DNA of 64,000 nucleotides from Holtiella sp036655075 (GTDB lineage Bacteria; Bacillota; Clostridia; Lachnospirales; Cellulosilyticaceae), in the NCBI RefSeq assembly GCF_036655075.1, contig NZ_JAVVQU010000005.1:14092-78091 (forward strand), written 5' to 3'. The notes beneath the pieces were generated by a model. The model did no database searches and had not been told where the DNA came from. It saw nothing but the letters and a program-made list of their open reading frames with translations. Position 1 is the first letter of the stretch; every line of letters starts with the position of its first letter. Shown here in pieces: positions 9,395 to 18,200 of this stretch. A program made the translations under genes and the position numbers.

Positions 9395-9817
9395 TTAGCC
9401 AATAGCAAATGTAAGTTCCGCTTTAGCTACCACTTTGCCTTCTACTGTAGCTACTGCTTCCCCAATTCCAATAGGACCTCTTTGTTTTACAAGACGACAT
9501 TCTAATTTTAGAGTGTCACCTGGTACTACCTTATCTTTAAACCTAGCTTCTTTGATACCACCAAAGAAAGCAACTTTTCCTTTAAATTCTTCTTGTGAAA
9601 GAATAGCTATTGCTCCAACTTGAGCTAATGCTTCAATAATAAGGACACCTGGCATCACAGGAAGCCCTGGAAAATGTCCTTGGAAGTAAGGCTCATTCAT
9701 CGTTACATTTTTGTACCCTACAGCACCTTTTCCATCTTCATCAATCTCAGCTTTATCCACTAATAAGAAAGGATAACGATGAGGAATAATCTCCATAATT
9801 TCTTGTGTGTTTAGCAT
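9395..9817 (-). CDS. fabZ: 3-hydroxyacyl-ACP dehydratase
   Basis: 140 residues, hot-dog fold. It dehydrates 3-hydroxyacyl-ACP to trans-2-enoyl-ACP in the elongation cycle. The catalytic pair is visible: His48 in QGHFPGLPVMPGV and Glu62 in LIIEALAQ, plus the N-terminal IPHRYPFLLVD. It sits between accB and accC, as in streptococcal and clostridial fab clusters. No fabA or fabM is seen here, so how unsaturated chains are made is not shown by this window. Confidence 0.96.
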   Translation of the reverse strand: MLNTQEIMEIIPHRYPFLLVDKAEIDEDGKGAVGYKNVTMNEPYFQGHFPGLPVMPGVLIIEALAQVGAIAILSQEEFKGKVAFFGGIKEARFKDKVVPGDTLKLECRLVKQRGPIGIGEAVATVEGKVVAKAELTFAIG

Positions 9818-9828
9818 GCTATCTCTCC

Positions 9829-10269
9829 TTATCTAATACGAAACATTGGTTGATCAAATTCAACCATATCTTCATTTTCCACTAAAATTTCAACAATCTC
9901 ACCATCTTGATCTGCTTCTACTTCATTCATCAATTTCATTGCTTCAATGATACATATAATCTCACCCTTTTTAACTCTAGAACCTACTTCTACAAAAGAG
10001 GGTTGATCTGGAGAACTGGCACGGTAGAAAGTTCCGACCATAGGTGACTTAATTGCATGACCTTCTACTTTTACACGTTCTTGTGGCTGTGGATTAATAT
10101 TAATCTCAGCAGTAGCTACTTGTGGTGCTGTCATTATTGGGGCTGAAGCTACTTGTATAGGTATAGAACGCTCAAGTTCAAGTTCAAACTCATCACTTTT
10201 AAGTTTAATACGAGTCAAGTCACAATCTTTAAATTCGTTCATAAGCTCTTTTACAAGTTCAATATTCAT
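9829..10269 (-). CDS. accB: Acetyl-CoA carboxylase biotin carboxyl carrier protein
   Basis: 146 residues from the chosen start. N-terminal region, then a Pro/Ala/Gln-rich linker (about 40-70), then the biotinyl domain with EAMKLMNE, where Lys112 would carry biotin. The reading frame extends six codons further up, but the ATG at 10269 forms a TAATG overlap with the fabF stop and has GGGAG seven bases upstream, so it is preferred. It shuttles carboxyl groups from AccC to AccAD. Confidence 0.95.
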   Translation of the reverse strand: MNIELVKELMNEFKDCDLTRIKLKSDEFELELERSIPIQVASAPIMTAPQVATAEININPQPQERVKVEGHAIKSPMVGTFYRASSPDQPSFVEVGSRVKKGEIICIIEAMKLMNEVEADQDGEIVEILVENEDMVEFDQPMFRIR

Positions 10270-11513
10270 TATACTTCTCCCTTCCATTTTTTAAGTAAAA
10301 TGGTACCATTATGACCACCAAATCCTAATGAATTACTTAATGCATACTCTATATCCACTTTTCTACCTTCATTTGGCACATAATCAAGGTCACATGCTTC
10401 ATCAGCTACTTGATACCCAATTGTTGCTGGAATAAAGCCTTCTTGCAACGCTTTAGTTACTGCAATAACTTCAATAGCACCTGCTGCACCAAGTAGATGT
10501 CCTGTCATAGATTTAGTTGAGCTAACTGGTACTTTGGTATCTGCACCAAATACTTTTTTAATGGCAAGTGTTTCAAACTTATCGTTATACTCTGTACTTG
10601 TTCCATGTGCATTAATATAGTCTACTTGACTAGGTTCAATACCTGCTTCATGAATAGCATCAGCCATAGCACGTGCTGCACCTTCTCCTTCTGGATCTGG
10701 AGATGTAATATGATAAGCATCACCTGTTGCACCGTATCCTACTACCTCTGCAAGGATTGTAGCTCCCCTTTTAGTTGCATGTTCTAATGTTTCCATGACA
10801 ACAATACCAGCACCTTCACCCATAACAAATCCATTTCTTTCTTTATCAAATGGAATAGATGCACGTTTTGGATCTTGTGACTTAGACAACGCAGTAAGTG
10901 ATTGGAATGAAGCTATGCCAAGAGGGGTAATTGCAGCTTCAGCTCCTCCTGCAAGAATAACATCATTCGCACCTTTTTGAAGTGCTCTATAGGCTTCCCC
11001 TATACTATGTGTACCTGATGCACATGCTGTTACTATACTTGTGCAGATTCCCTTTGCCCCTGTATAGATAGCAACATTACCTGCACCCATATTCCCAATA
11101 ACCATTGGAATAAAGAGTGGTGATACTCTTTTAGGTCCTTTTTCTATAAGTGTTCTCATACCTGTTTCAATAGTTCCTAGTCCACCGATCCCTGAACCTA
11201 CAATAACACCTACTTTACTTGCATCTTCGTCGTCCATATTAAGTTTTGCATTTATTAAAGCTTCTTTTGCTGCATAGATTGCATATTGTGAGAAAAGATC
11301 TAGTCTTCTTACTTCCCTTTTTTCAACGTACTTACTTGCTTCAAAGTCTTTAACCTCTGCCGCTAATGTAACATCATATCCATCTACTAACTCAAACTTA
11401 GTGATACGGTCAATGCCACATACACCTTCTTTAAGATTATTCCAAAACGCTTCCTCTGTATTTCCAAGTGGTGATACCACTCCAACACCTGTAATAACAA
11501 CTCTATTTTGCAT
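10269..11513 (-). CDS. fabF: 3-oxoacyl-ACP synthase II
   Basis: 414 residues, usual KAS II length. It condenses malonyl-ACP with growing acyl-ACP chains. The catalytic triad is visible: Cys164 in TACASGTHS, His in NAHGTSTEYND, and His in SMTGHLLGAAGA. It is the only elongating condensing enzyme in the operon (no fabB). It follows fabG by 20 bases and overlaps accB. Confidence 0.97.
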   Translation of the reverse strand: MQNRVVITGVGVVSPLGNTEEAFWNNLKEGVCGIDRITKFELVDGYDVTLAAEVKDFEASKYVEKREVRRLDLFSQYAIYAAKEALINAKLNMDDEDASKVGVIVGSGIGGLGTIETGMRTLIEKGPKRVSPLFIPMVIGNMGAGNVAIYTGAKGICTSIVTACASGTHSIGEAYRALQKGANDVILAGGAEAAITPLGIASFQSLTALSKSQDPKRASIPFDKERNGFVMGEGAGIVVMETLEHATKRGATILAEVVGYGATGDAYHITSPDPEGEGAARAMADAIHEAGIEPSQVDYINAHGTSTEYNDKFETLAIKKVFGADTKVPVSSTKSMTGHLLGAAGAIEVIAVTKALQEGFIPATIGYQVADEACDLDYVPNEGRKVDIEYALSNSLGFGGHNGTILLKKWKGEV

Positions 11514-11533
11514 GGTTTTCCTCCTTTATTTAA

Positions 11534-12277
11534 TTACATCGCCATGCCGCCATCAACTTTGATGACTTCACCTGTTACATAGCTTGATAAATCACTTGCT
11601 AAGAATAATGCTACATTTGCTACTTCTTCTACATTTCCAAAACGATTGATCGGAATACCTTTAAGTGTATTTTCTTTAATTGCCTCTGGAAGCTTATCTG
11701 TCATATTAGAAACAATAAATCCCGGTGCAATCGCATTAATACGTAAATTTTTTGACGCAAATTCACGAGCTGCTGACTTAGTCATTCCTATAACACCTGC
11801 TTTTGAAGCAGCATAATTACATTGACCAATATTACCATGTAAACCAACTACTGAAGACATATTAATGATGCTTCCACCCTTTTTCATCATGATACGAGAA
11901 CCATGTTTCATACAGTTAAATACACCTTTTAAGTTGATATTAATAACGCGATCAAACTCTTCTTCTGTCATTCTAAGGAGTAGCATATCTCTTGTAATCC
12001 CTGCATTATTTACTAAGATATCTAAGCTACCAAATGTATCTACAGCTACTTTCATAAGCGCTTGCGCTTGCTCAAACTGAGATACATCAGCCATAACCGC
12101 TATAGCTTCTCCGCCTGCTTCTTGAATTTGTGCTACAACTTTTTCTGCTTCACTTTTTGAACCTTCAAAAGGATAGTTTATAACTACTTTAGCACCATTT
12201 TTTACAAAATTAAGTGCAATCTCTTTGCCAATTCCACTACTACTTCCTGTAATAACTGCAACTTTATTTCTTAACAT
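11534..12277 (-). CDS. fabG: 3-oxoacyl-ACP reductase
   Basis: 247 residues, short-chain dehydrogenase. It reduces 3-oxoacyl-ACP with NADPH. The cofactor loop TGSSSGIG begins at residue 10; the catalytic residues are Ser142, Tyr155 and Lys159 (NYAASKAG). It overlaps the fabD end by seven bases, with GAGG before the ATG. Its place in the operon, not just the fold, supports the FabG assignment. Confidence 0.96.
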   Translation of the reverse strand: MLRNKVAVITGSSSGIGKEIALNFVKNGAKVVINYPFEGSKSEAEKVVAQIQEAGGEAIAVMADVSQFEQAQALMKVAVDTFGSLDILVNNAGITRDMLLLRMTEEEFDRVININLKGVFNCMKHGSRIMMKKGGSIINMSSVVGLHGNIGQCNYAASKAGVIGMTKSAAREFASKNLRINAIAPGFIVSNMTDKLPEAIKENTLKGIPINRFGNVEEVANVALFLASDLSSYVTGEVIKVDGGMAM

Positions 12278-13221
12278 TGTTTTCCTCCTAAAACACTCAT
12301 TGTATTTTGTAATGAGGTCTCATCTTCTATATTTAACACTGTAACATCTGATGAAATTTTACTCACAAAATTACAAAGGGTTTTCTTAACGCCAATTTCA
12401 ATAAAGGTATCAAAGCCTTCATTAATAAGTTTTTCTATACTTTCTCTAAAACGTACACCTGTTACAATTTGAAGCGGAATATTACAAATGGCCTCTTCTG
12501 TATTCATATAGTCTGCTGTGACATTACTCACAATAGGTGTCGTTACTTCTTTAAAGTTAAAAGATTTAAGCTCTTCTTTTAAGTTATCTGCCGCTTTGTC
12601 CATAAGTGGACTATGAAAAGCACCACTTACATTTAAAGGCATAACACGTCTAGCGCCCTTTTCTTTAAGAAGAGGAGTAGCCTTCTCAATTGCTGCTTTT
12701 TCGCCTGATATAACAACTTGCCCTGGGCAGTTATCATTTGCGACTACGAGTTCCAATCCTTCAGCGCATATAAGTTCACATACTTCTTCTATTAATGCTA
12801 ACTGAAGTCCAATAACAGCAGCCATGCCTCCATCTTTTTCTTTAGCACATTCATCCATATAGTGTGCTCTCTTATCAACAAGCTTGAGTGCTTCTTCAAA
12901 ACTCAGCACACCACTTGCAACAAGTGCACTATACTCTCCTAAACTAAAACCAAGTACTGCGTCAGGCACAATACCTTGTGCCTTTGCAGCATTAAAGGCA
13001 GCAATACTTGTGGTAAAAAGTGCAGCTTGCGTATAACGTGTTTGATTAATAAGTCCGTTTGTATCTTCAAAACATACTTCTTTTACATCCCAGTCGAGTA
13101 CGTTTGAAGCTTTATCGAAAGTCTCTTGACTCTCAGAATAATTTTCATATAAGTTCTTACCCATTCCTGCAAATTGGGCACCTTGCCCAGAAAATAAAAA
13201 TGCAATTTTCACTTTTTCCAC
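12271..13221 (-). CDS. fabD: Malonyl-CoA:ACP transacylase
   Basis: 316 residues. It transfers malonyl from CoA to ACP. The nucleophile is Ser93 in GFSLGEYS, with FLFSGQGAQ at the N-terminus and the catalytic His in SGAFHSPLM. The annotated start is GTG; a second in-frame GTG three codons on gives a more typical FabD start (MKIAFLF) and is equally possible. A 70-base gap upstream, unusual in this tight operon, holds three FabT-like boxes (13231-13275), suggesting an internal regulated promoter. Confidence 0.95.
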   Translation of the reverse strand: MEKVKIAFLFSGQGAQFAGMGKNLYENYSESQETFDKASNVLDWDVKEVCFEDTNGLINQTRYTQAALFTTSIAAFNAAKAQGIVPDAVLGFSLGEYSALVASGVLSFEEALKLVDKRAHYMDECAKEKDGGMAAVIGLQLALIEEVCELICAEGLELVVANDNCPGQVVISGEKAAIEKATPLLKEKGARRVMPLNVSGAFHSPLMDKAADNLKEELKSFNFKEVTTPIVSNVTADYMNTEEAICNIPLQIVTGVRFRESIEKLINEGFDTFIEIGVKKTLCNFVSKISSDVTVLNIEDETSLQNTMSVLGGKQC

Positions 13222-13230
13222 CCTACCTCT

Positions 13231-13275
13231 AGTTTGATTTTAAAACTTTGTCTTTCAAAGTTTGATTTACAAAGT
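13231..13275 (-). promoter_or_regulatory. Array of three overlapping FabT-like operator boxes before fabD
   Basis: Three 17-base boxes at 13231-13247, 13245-13261 and 13259-13275, each with TTTG/CAAA-type arms around a 5-base centre and overlapping by three bases, so they repeat every 14 bases. The middle box has the perfect arms ACTTTG and CAAAGT. The boxes resemble the streptococcal FabT site ANTTTGATTATCAAATT. A weak TTGTCG-N18-AATACT promoter lies just upstream on the minus strand. This suggests FabT control of an internal fabD promoter. Confidence 0.6.
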
Positions 13276-13291
13276 ATTTGTTTAGTCTTAT

Positions 13292-14221
13292 TTATTCGAC
13301 AATGTGAGAAAGTCTTTTGTTTTGTTCTGTCATAATATCATCGATAATTTCTTTAGCTGTTTGTTCTTCTTTAACCATACCAGCGATTTGTCCTGACATC
13401 ACAGTACCATTTACAACATCTCCATCAACAACTGCTGCTCTTAAACCACCTGCACCAAGTACTTCGAGTTCTTCCACACTAGCACCTTGCTTTTCGAGTT
13501 TGCTAAATTCTCTTGAAAGTTTATTTCTAAGTGCGCGTACTGGATGTCCTGTACTTCTGCCTGTTACAACCGTATCAATATCACTTGCTTTAATTACGCG
13601 TTGTTTGTAGTTCTCATGTACGGTACATTCTTTTGCGACTAAAAATCTTGTTCCTATTTGTACAGCGTCTGCACCTAACATCATCGTTGCTGCAAATCCT
13701 CTGTGATCCGCAATACCTCCTGCTGCAATAACAGGAATATTTACTGCATCTACAATTTGTGGAATAAGTACCATTGTTGTAAGTTCACCAATATGTCCAC
13801 CTGCTTCACAGCCTTCTGCAATCACTGCATCAGCGCCCTGTTTTTCCATTCTTCTTGCAAGTGCTACAGACGGTACAACCGGAATAACTTTAATACCCGC
13901 TTCTTTCCACATGTTGATGTATTTACCTGGATCTCCAGCGCCTGTTGTTACAATACTTGCACCTTCTTCAACAACTATATTAGCTACTTCTTCTGCATAT
14001 GGACTAAGTAACATAATATTGACACCAAATGGTTTGTCCGTCATTACTTTGAGTGCACGAATTTCTTTTCTAAGCCATTCACCCGGTGCATTACCAGCAG
14101 CAATAATTCCTAATCCCCCAGCCTCTGATACAGCGGCAGCTATAGCGTGGTCAGCAATCCACGCCATGGCCCCTTGGAAAATAGGATATTGAATATTTAA
14201 CATTTCACATACTCTGTTCAT
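13292..14221 (-). CDS. fabK: FMN-dependent enoyl-ACP reductase II
   Basis: 309 residues, TIM-barrel of the 2-nitropropane dioxygenase/FabK family. It catalyses the last reduction of each elongation cycle using FMN and NAD(P)H. Visible features are YPIFQGAMAWIA at the start, the flavin-site block EAGGHIGEL and AAGGIADHRG, and GADAVQIGTRF. No fabI is present in the operon, so this is the likely sole enoyl reductase here, an arrangement known to give intrinsic triclosan resistance. It lies between acpP and fabD. Confidence 0.95.
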   Translation of the reverse strand: MNRVCEMLNIQYPIFQGAMAWIADHAIAAAVSEAGGLGIIAAGNAPGEWLRKEIRALKVMTDKPFGVNIMLLSPYAEEVANIVVEEGASIVTTGAGDPGKYINMWKEAGIKVIPVVPSVALARRMEKQGADAVIAEGCEAGGHIGELTTMVLIPQIVDAVNIPVIAAGGIADHRGFAATMMLGADAVQIGTRFLVAKECTVHENYKQRVIKASDIDTVVTGRSTGHPVRALRNKLSREFSKLEKQGASVEELEVLGAGGLRAAVVDGDVVNGTVMSGQIAGMVKEEQTAKEIIDDIMTEQNKRLSHIVE

Positions 14222-14266
14222 TGTTCAATCTCCTCATCTCGCCTGATTGTTGCAAGCTTTAATTAA

Positions 14267-14494
14267 TTATTGTCTATCTGTGATATATTTAACTGCATCA
14301 CCAACTGTTTTGATTCCTTCAACATCTTCATTTGAAATAGCTACACCGAATTCATCTTCAAGTGCCATAACTACTTCGAATAAATCTAATGAATCTGCTT
14401 CTAAATCTTCTTTGAAACGAGCTGTTTCAATAACCTCTGATGCATCTACACCTAATTTGTCTGCTACGATTTCTTGTAATTTTTCTAATATCAT
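14267..14494 (-). CDS. acpP: Acyl carrier protein
   Basis: 75 residues, acidic four-helix ACP. Ser35 in the EADSLDLFE motif is the 4'-phosphopantetheine attachment site. It carries all acyl intermediates of the pathway encoded around it. AGGAGG precedes the ATG. It is located between fabH and fabK. Confidence 0.98.
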   Translation of the reverse strand: MILEKLQEIVADKLGVDASEVIETARFKEDLEADSLDLFEVVMALEDEFGVAISNEDVEGIKTVGDAVKYITDRQ

Positions 14495-14565
14495 TTTAAT
14501 TTCCTCCTAGTTTTTGATTAATTTATTTAGTTATTTATCCTTAAAGGTCTTAGACCTAGTTGGAA

Positions 14566-15531
14566 CTATTCCCACACAAGGAGCATACTGCCCCAAGTAA
14601 CACCGCCACCAAAACCACATAAAACAATAGGGTCTCCTGGCTTTAATTCTTCTTGTAAATCATAGAGTGCCATTGGAATACTAGCAGAAGAAGTATTTCC
14701 ATACTCATGTAAATTCTTAAAGAACTTATCGGTAGGAACTTCTAATTTTTTTGCTACACTGTCCATAATCCTTGCATTCGCCTGATGTAAAATAAAATAC
14801 TTAATATCATCCAAAGTATATGATGTACCCTCTAGCACCCTTTGAATACTCATAGGTACTACAGTCGTTGCAAACTTATAGACTGCTCGTCCATCCATAA
14901 ACATATACGGGCTTCTAGTTTCTTGCTCTACGCAACAATTCTTAAGTGGTATACTTGGCAAGGTTAAACACTCGCTAAGACCGCCATTACTCTGAGTATA
15001 TATATTAATTATGTTATTTTTATGATGTTTTTGGAAAATTGCTGCCCCTGCGCCATCTCCGAAAAGTACACAGGTGCTCCTATCTTCCCAATCCACTGTT
15101 TTGCTAAGCACCTCTGCACCGATCACAAGCGCATATTCGCAAGAACCTACTCGAACAGCATCCGTTGCAAGCTTAGCACCATATAGAAATCCACTACAAG
15201 CTGCTGCAATATCAAAGGCTGTAGCATTCTCTGCACCAATAGCTGCTTGCACTTGACACGCTGTACTTGGCATAATGTAATCCCCTGTTATAGTTGCTAC
15301 TACAATGAGTCCAATTTGTCTAGGGTCTATACCTGATCGTTCAAGTGCCTCTTTTGCTGCATTAATAGCTAAATCTGTAGTTGTTTCTCCTGTAGAAATA
15401 TGCCTCTTTTCTATTCCAGTACGAGACTTAATCCATTCATCTGAAGTATCTACAAACTGTGTTAATTCATCATTAGTCATATGACGTACGGGTACTGCCT
15501 TTCCCATTGATAAAAGTTTTACACCATACAT
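14566..15531 (-). CDS. fabH: 3-oxoacyl-ACP synthase III
   Basis: 321 residues from the chosen ATG. It starts fatty-acid synthesis by condensing an acyl-CoA primer with malonyl-ACP. Cys112 in AAACSGFLYG is the nucleophile; His in LHQANARI and Asn in EYGNTSSAS complete the triad. An in-frame GTG three codons upstream directly abuts AAAGGAG, so the ATG with eight bases of spacing is the real start. It is the first enzyme gene of the operon, just after the regulator. Confidence 0.96.
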   Translation of the reverse strand: MYGVKLLSMGKAVPVRHMTNDELTQFVDTSDEWIKSRTGIEKRHISTGETTTDLAINAAKEALERSGIDPRQIGLIVVATITGDYIMPSTACQVQAAIGAENATAFDIAAACSGFLYGAKLATDAVRVGSCEYALVIGAEVLSKTVDWEDRSTCVLFGDGAGAAIFQKHHKNNIINIYTQSNGGLSECLTLPSIPLKNCCVEQETRSPYMFMDGRAVYKFATTVVPMSIQRVLEGTSYTLDDIKYFILHQANARIMDSVAKKLEVPTDKFFKNLHEYGNTSSASIPMALYDLQEELKPGDPIVLCGFGGGVTWGSMLLVWE

Positions 15532-15546
15532 GCGTATCACTCCTTT

Positions 15547-15999
15547 CTATTTTTTTACAAGGTGATACTTTTCTCGAAAAAAGTCTGAAAGCCTTGTAAG
15601 TGACTTAATAAGTACTTCATTGTCTTCATTAGATAAGCCTTCAATCATATTTTGTACCATGATCTGATGGAATGCCTCGTGAACCCTATAGGCTAACTTT
15701 CCTTTTTGTGTAATTTCAATTTCTACATATCTTCTATCTTCTTCTGACCTACGTCTTGATACATATTCTTTTTTAACAAGTCTATTAATAGATGTTGTAA
15801 GGGTTCCTACTGTAATACCTAACTGGTCTGCAACATCTGTCATTGTTCTAGACCCAAGCCCTATTGCTTCTATAACATGCATTTCTGTAATAGATAAATC
15901 TTTGAAAGGTGAATCTTGTAATGCCACTTTTTCAATTGTTAAAATTTCATTAAACAACTGAACCAGTAACTCATTTACTACCTTTGCAGTACTCTGCAA
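15547..15999 (-). CDS. fabT: MarR-family regulator of fatty-acid synthesis, FabT-like
   Basis: 150 residues from the chosen TTG, which has GGAGG eight bases upstream; an in-frame GTG at 16014 lacks a ribosome site. A winged-helix MarR domain (residues ~30-135) is clear: LSITEMHVIEAIGL, then the recognition helix LGITVGTLTTSINRLVKK and the wing SRRRSEEDRRYVEIEI. It heads the fabH-acpP-fabK operon exactly as FabT does in streptococci, and two FabT-like boxes overlie its start of transcription, so autoregulation is likely. In streptococci FabT uses long-chain acyl-ACP as corepressor; that this holds here is inference. Confidence 0.85.
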   Translation of the reverse strand: MQSTAKVVNELLVQLFNEILTIEKVALQDSPFKDLSITEMHVIEAIGLGSRTMTDVADQLGITVGTLTTSINRLVKKEYVSRRRSEEDRRYVEIEITQKGKLAYRVHEAFHQIMVQNMIEGLSNEDNEVLIKSLTRLSDFFREKYHLVKK

Positions 16000-16028
16000 A
16001 TCTCTCGCCTCCACTCATGTTGTACTAT

Positions 16029-16087
16029 ACTTTGCCAATCAAATTATTTTATAATCAAAGTATAAGGAATAGTTTTATAGTTGTCAA
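16029..16087 (-). promoter_or_regulatory. Main fab operon promoter with two FabT-like operators
   Basis: On the minus strand TTGACA (16082-16087), 17 bases, TATACT (16059-16064). Directly at and after the -10 lie two abutting FabT-like boxes: 16029-16045 (ACTTTGCCAATCAAATT on the plus strand, well matched to the streptococcal site) and 16045-16061 (one good arm, one degenerate). A bound repressor would cover the -10 and transcription start. Confidence 0.75.
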
Positions 16088-16149
16088 GTATTCTTAAGTT
16101 TAAAGACTAGGTTTTCTTGGCAATACTTCTCTTCATAGGAGGACTGCAT

Positions 16150-16500
16150 ATGCTAAAATTACTTACTCAAAATACTTTTCTCGATTTAAGGAAAAGGTTA
16201 ACTCTACTCTATATTCTTAACGCTTCTGATATCGTCTTCACCTTCGGTCTGTTAAAGACCGGAATGTTTGAAGAAATTAATTCTCTTATGGTTGGTATTG
16301 TTCAAGACCCCTTGTTGAGCATTGCGATAAAGCTCATTACCCCAGCGCTTCTCATCATCTATATTTTATTAAAATTAGAGGATTTACCTGATATCAACCT
16401 CAAGCTTTGCAACTGCTTTGTCAATACTGTGCTCATTATTTATATTATTATTAACGTGATGCACCTGACTTATTTCGGCTTATTTTTATATACACTCTAA
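16150..16500 (+). CDS. DUF5658-type small membrane protein
   Basis: 116 residues from the ATG preceded by AGGAGG at proper distance; an upstream in-frame ATG at 16117 has no ribosome site. Three hydrophobic segments (about 20-38, 55-75 and 88-112). The first carries the NASDIVFTFGLLKTGMFEEIN pattern typical of DUF5658 membrane proteins (N-x-x-D then GxFEExN). Function unknown. It is divergent from the fab operon and close to the ABC-F gene, but has no obvious link to either. Confidence 0.75.
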   Translation: MLKLLTQNTFLDLRKRLTLLYILNASDIVFTFGLLKTGMFEEINSLMVGIVQDPLLSIAIKLITPALLIIYILLKLEDLPDINLKLCNCFVNTVLIIYIIINVMHLTYFGLFLYTL

Positions 16501-16580
16501 CTCCCATTTAATTCATTTTACTTTTTGTGACTTTTTTATTATCATATAGAAGTAAATCAACTAATCAAAGGAGACAAAAT

Positions 16581-18137
16581 ATGAGTGTTTTAGCCGTAAA
16601 AAATGTAACCCATGGTTTTGGTTCTCGTAGTATTTTAGAAAATGTTTCTTTCAGACTTTTAAAAGGCGAACACGTCGCCCTTGTAGGAGCTAACGGAGAA
16701 GGTAAATCTACTTTCTTAAATATTATTACGAGTAAACTTATGCCCGATGAAGGAAGCGTAGAATGGTCAAATCGTGTATCTGTTGGTTATTTAGACCAGC
16801 ATTCTGCCCTTACACCAGGTACAACCATTAGAGATAACTTACGATTGGCTTTCGATAACCTATTTGCACTTGAACAAGAGATGCTTAGTCACTACGAAAA
16901 AATGGGCGATTGCTCCGATGAAGAAATGACTAAACTCATGGAAGATGCAGCAGAAATCCAAAACATCTTAGATACAAGTGGTTTCTATATTATTGATTCA
17001 AAAATTGAAGAAGTTGCAGCGGGTCTCGGCCTTGGAGATATTGGCCTTGATAAAAAGGTTGATGAACTTAGTGGTGGTCAACGTACGAAAGTACTTTTGA
17101 CTAAATTACTTCTTCAAAACCCAACAATTCTTATCCTAGATGAGCCTACTAACTATTTAGACGTTAACCATATTGAGTGGTTAAAACGTTACCTTCAAAA
17201 TTATGAAAATGCTTTTATCCTTGTATCTCACGATATTCCTTTCTTAAATGATGTATGTAACCTTATCTATCATATTGAAGATTGTGAACTTACACGTTAT
17301 GTAGGAAACTATGACGAGTTCCTAAGACTTTATGAGCTTAAGAAACGTCAACAAGAAAAAGCCTATGAACGTCAACAAAAGGAAATCGACAAACTTGAAG
17401 ATTTCATTGCACGTAATAAAGCACGTGTTGCTACAACAGGTATGGCAAAAAGCCGTATGAAACAGCTTGATAAGATGGAGATTATTGACAAGCCAAAAGA
17501 GAAAATTAAACCTATATTTAACTTCAAATTTTCCAAAGCACCAAGTCGTTTCTTAATCGAAGCACGTGACTTAGTCATTGGTTATGATGAGCCATTAACA
17601 CGCCCACTTAACTTCAATATTGAACGTGGCAAGAAAATTGCTATTTGTGGCGTTAATGGTCTAGGTAAATCTACCCTTCTTAAAACCTTACTGGGTATCC
17701 TTAAACCTATTGATGGTGAAGTTGAATTTGGTGAAAACTTAGATATCGGTTACTTTGCTCAAGAAGATTCTCGCAACAATAACAACACTGCTTTAGATGA
17801 GCTTTGGAATGATTATCCTTCTCTTACCAATCATGAAGCACGCTCTGAACTAGCTAAATGTGGTCTTACTACAGACCATATTACAAGTCCAATGAAAGTT
17901 CTATCTGGTGGTGAAAATGCCAAAGTACGTCTTTGTAAGATTCTTATGCAAGAACTTAACTTACTTGTACTAGACGAACCAACTAACCACTTAGATGTAG
18001 ATGCAAAAGACGAACTTGAACGTGCCCTTAAAGAATTTAAAGGTACCGTTGTACTTGTATGCCATGAACCTTACTTCTATGAAAGCTTTATTACTGATGT
18101 ATGGAATGTAGAAGATTGGACAACTAAAATCATTTAA
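16581..18137 (+). CDS. ABC-F family ATPase
   Basis: 518 residues, two ABC domains and no membrane segments. Walker A motifs GANGEGKST and GVNGLGKST, signature motifs LSGGQRTK and LSGGENAK, and Walker B LILDEPTNYLD and LVLDEPTNHLD. An interdomain linker rich in Lys/Glu/Gln (residues ~255-320) corresponds to the P-site tRNA interaction motif of ribosome-binding ABC-F factors. It resembles the housekeeping YbiT/YkpA group more than antibiotic-resistance ABC-Fs, but that call is by eye. The start has AAAGGAG eight bases upstream; the longer frame begins upstream of any ribosome site. Confidence 0.9.
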   Translation: MSVLAVKNVTHGFGSRSILENVSFRLLKGEHVALVGANGEGKSTFLNIITSKLMPDEGSVEWSNRVSVGYLDQHSALTPGTTIRDNLRLAFDNLFALEQEMLSHYEKMGDCSDEEMTKLMEDAAEIQNILDTSGFYIIDSKIEEVAAGLGLGDIGLDKKVDELSGGQRTKVLLTKLLLQNPTILILDEPTNYLDVNHIEWLKRYLQNYENAFILVSHDIPFLNDVCNLIYHIEDCELTRYVGNYDEFLRLYELKKRQQEKAYERQQKEIDKLEDFIARNKARVATTGMAKSRMKQLDKMEIIDKPKEKIKPIFNFKFSKAPSRFLIEARDLVIGYDEPLTRPLNFNIERGKKIAICGVNGLGKSTLLKTLLGILKPIDGEVEFGENLDIGYFAQEDSRNNNNTALDELWNDYPSLTNHEARSELAKCGLTTDHITSPMKVLSGGENAKVRLCKILMQELNLLVLDEPTNHLDVDAKDELERALKEFKGTVVLVCHEPYFYESFITDVWNVEDWTTKII

Positions 18138-18150
18138 TCTTTATGCTATA

Positions 18151-18189
18151 AAAGAAGCCGCCAAAGTACTATGCCTTGGCGGCTTCTTT
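18151..18189. terminator. Bidirectional terminator between ABC-F and GGDEF-EAL genes
   Basis: A 14-base perfect stem (AAAGAAGCCGCCAA / TTGGCGGCTTCTTT) with an 11-base loop and T-runs on both strands, between converging genes. Confidence 0.9.
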
Positions 18190-18200
18190 TATTATGTAAA

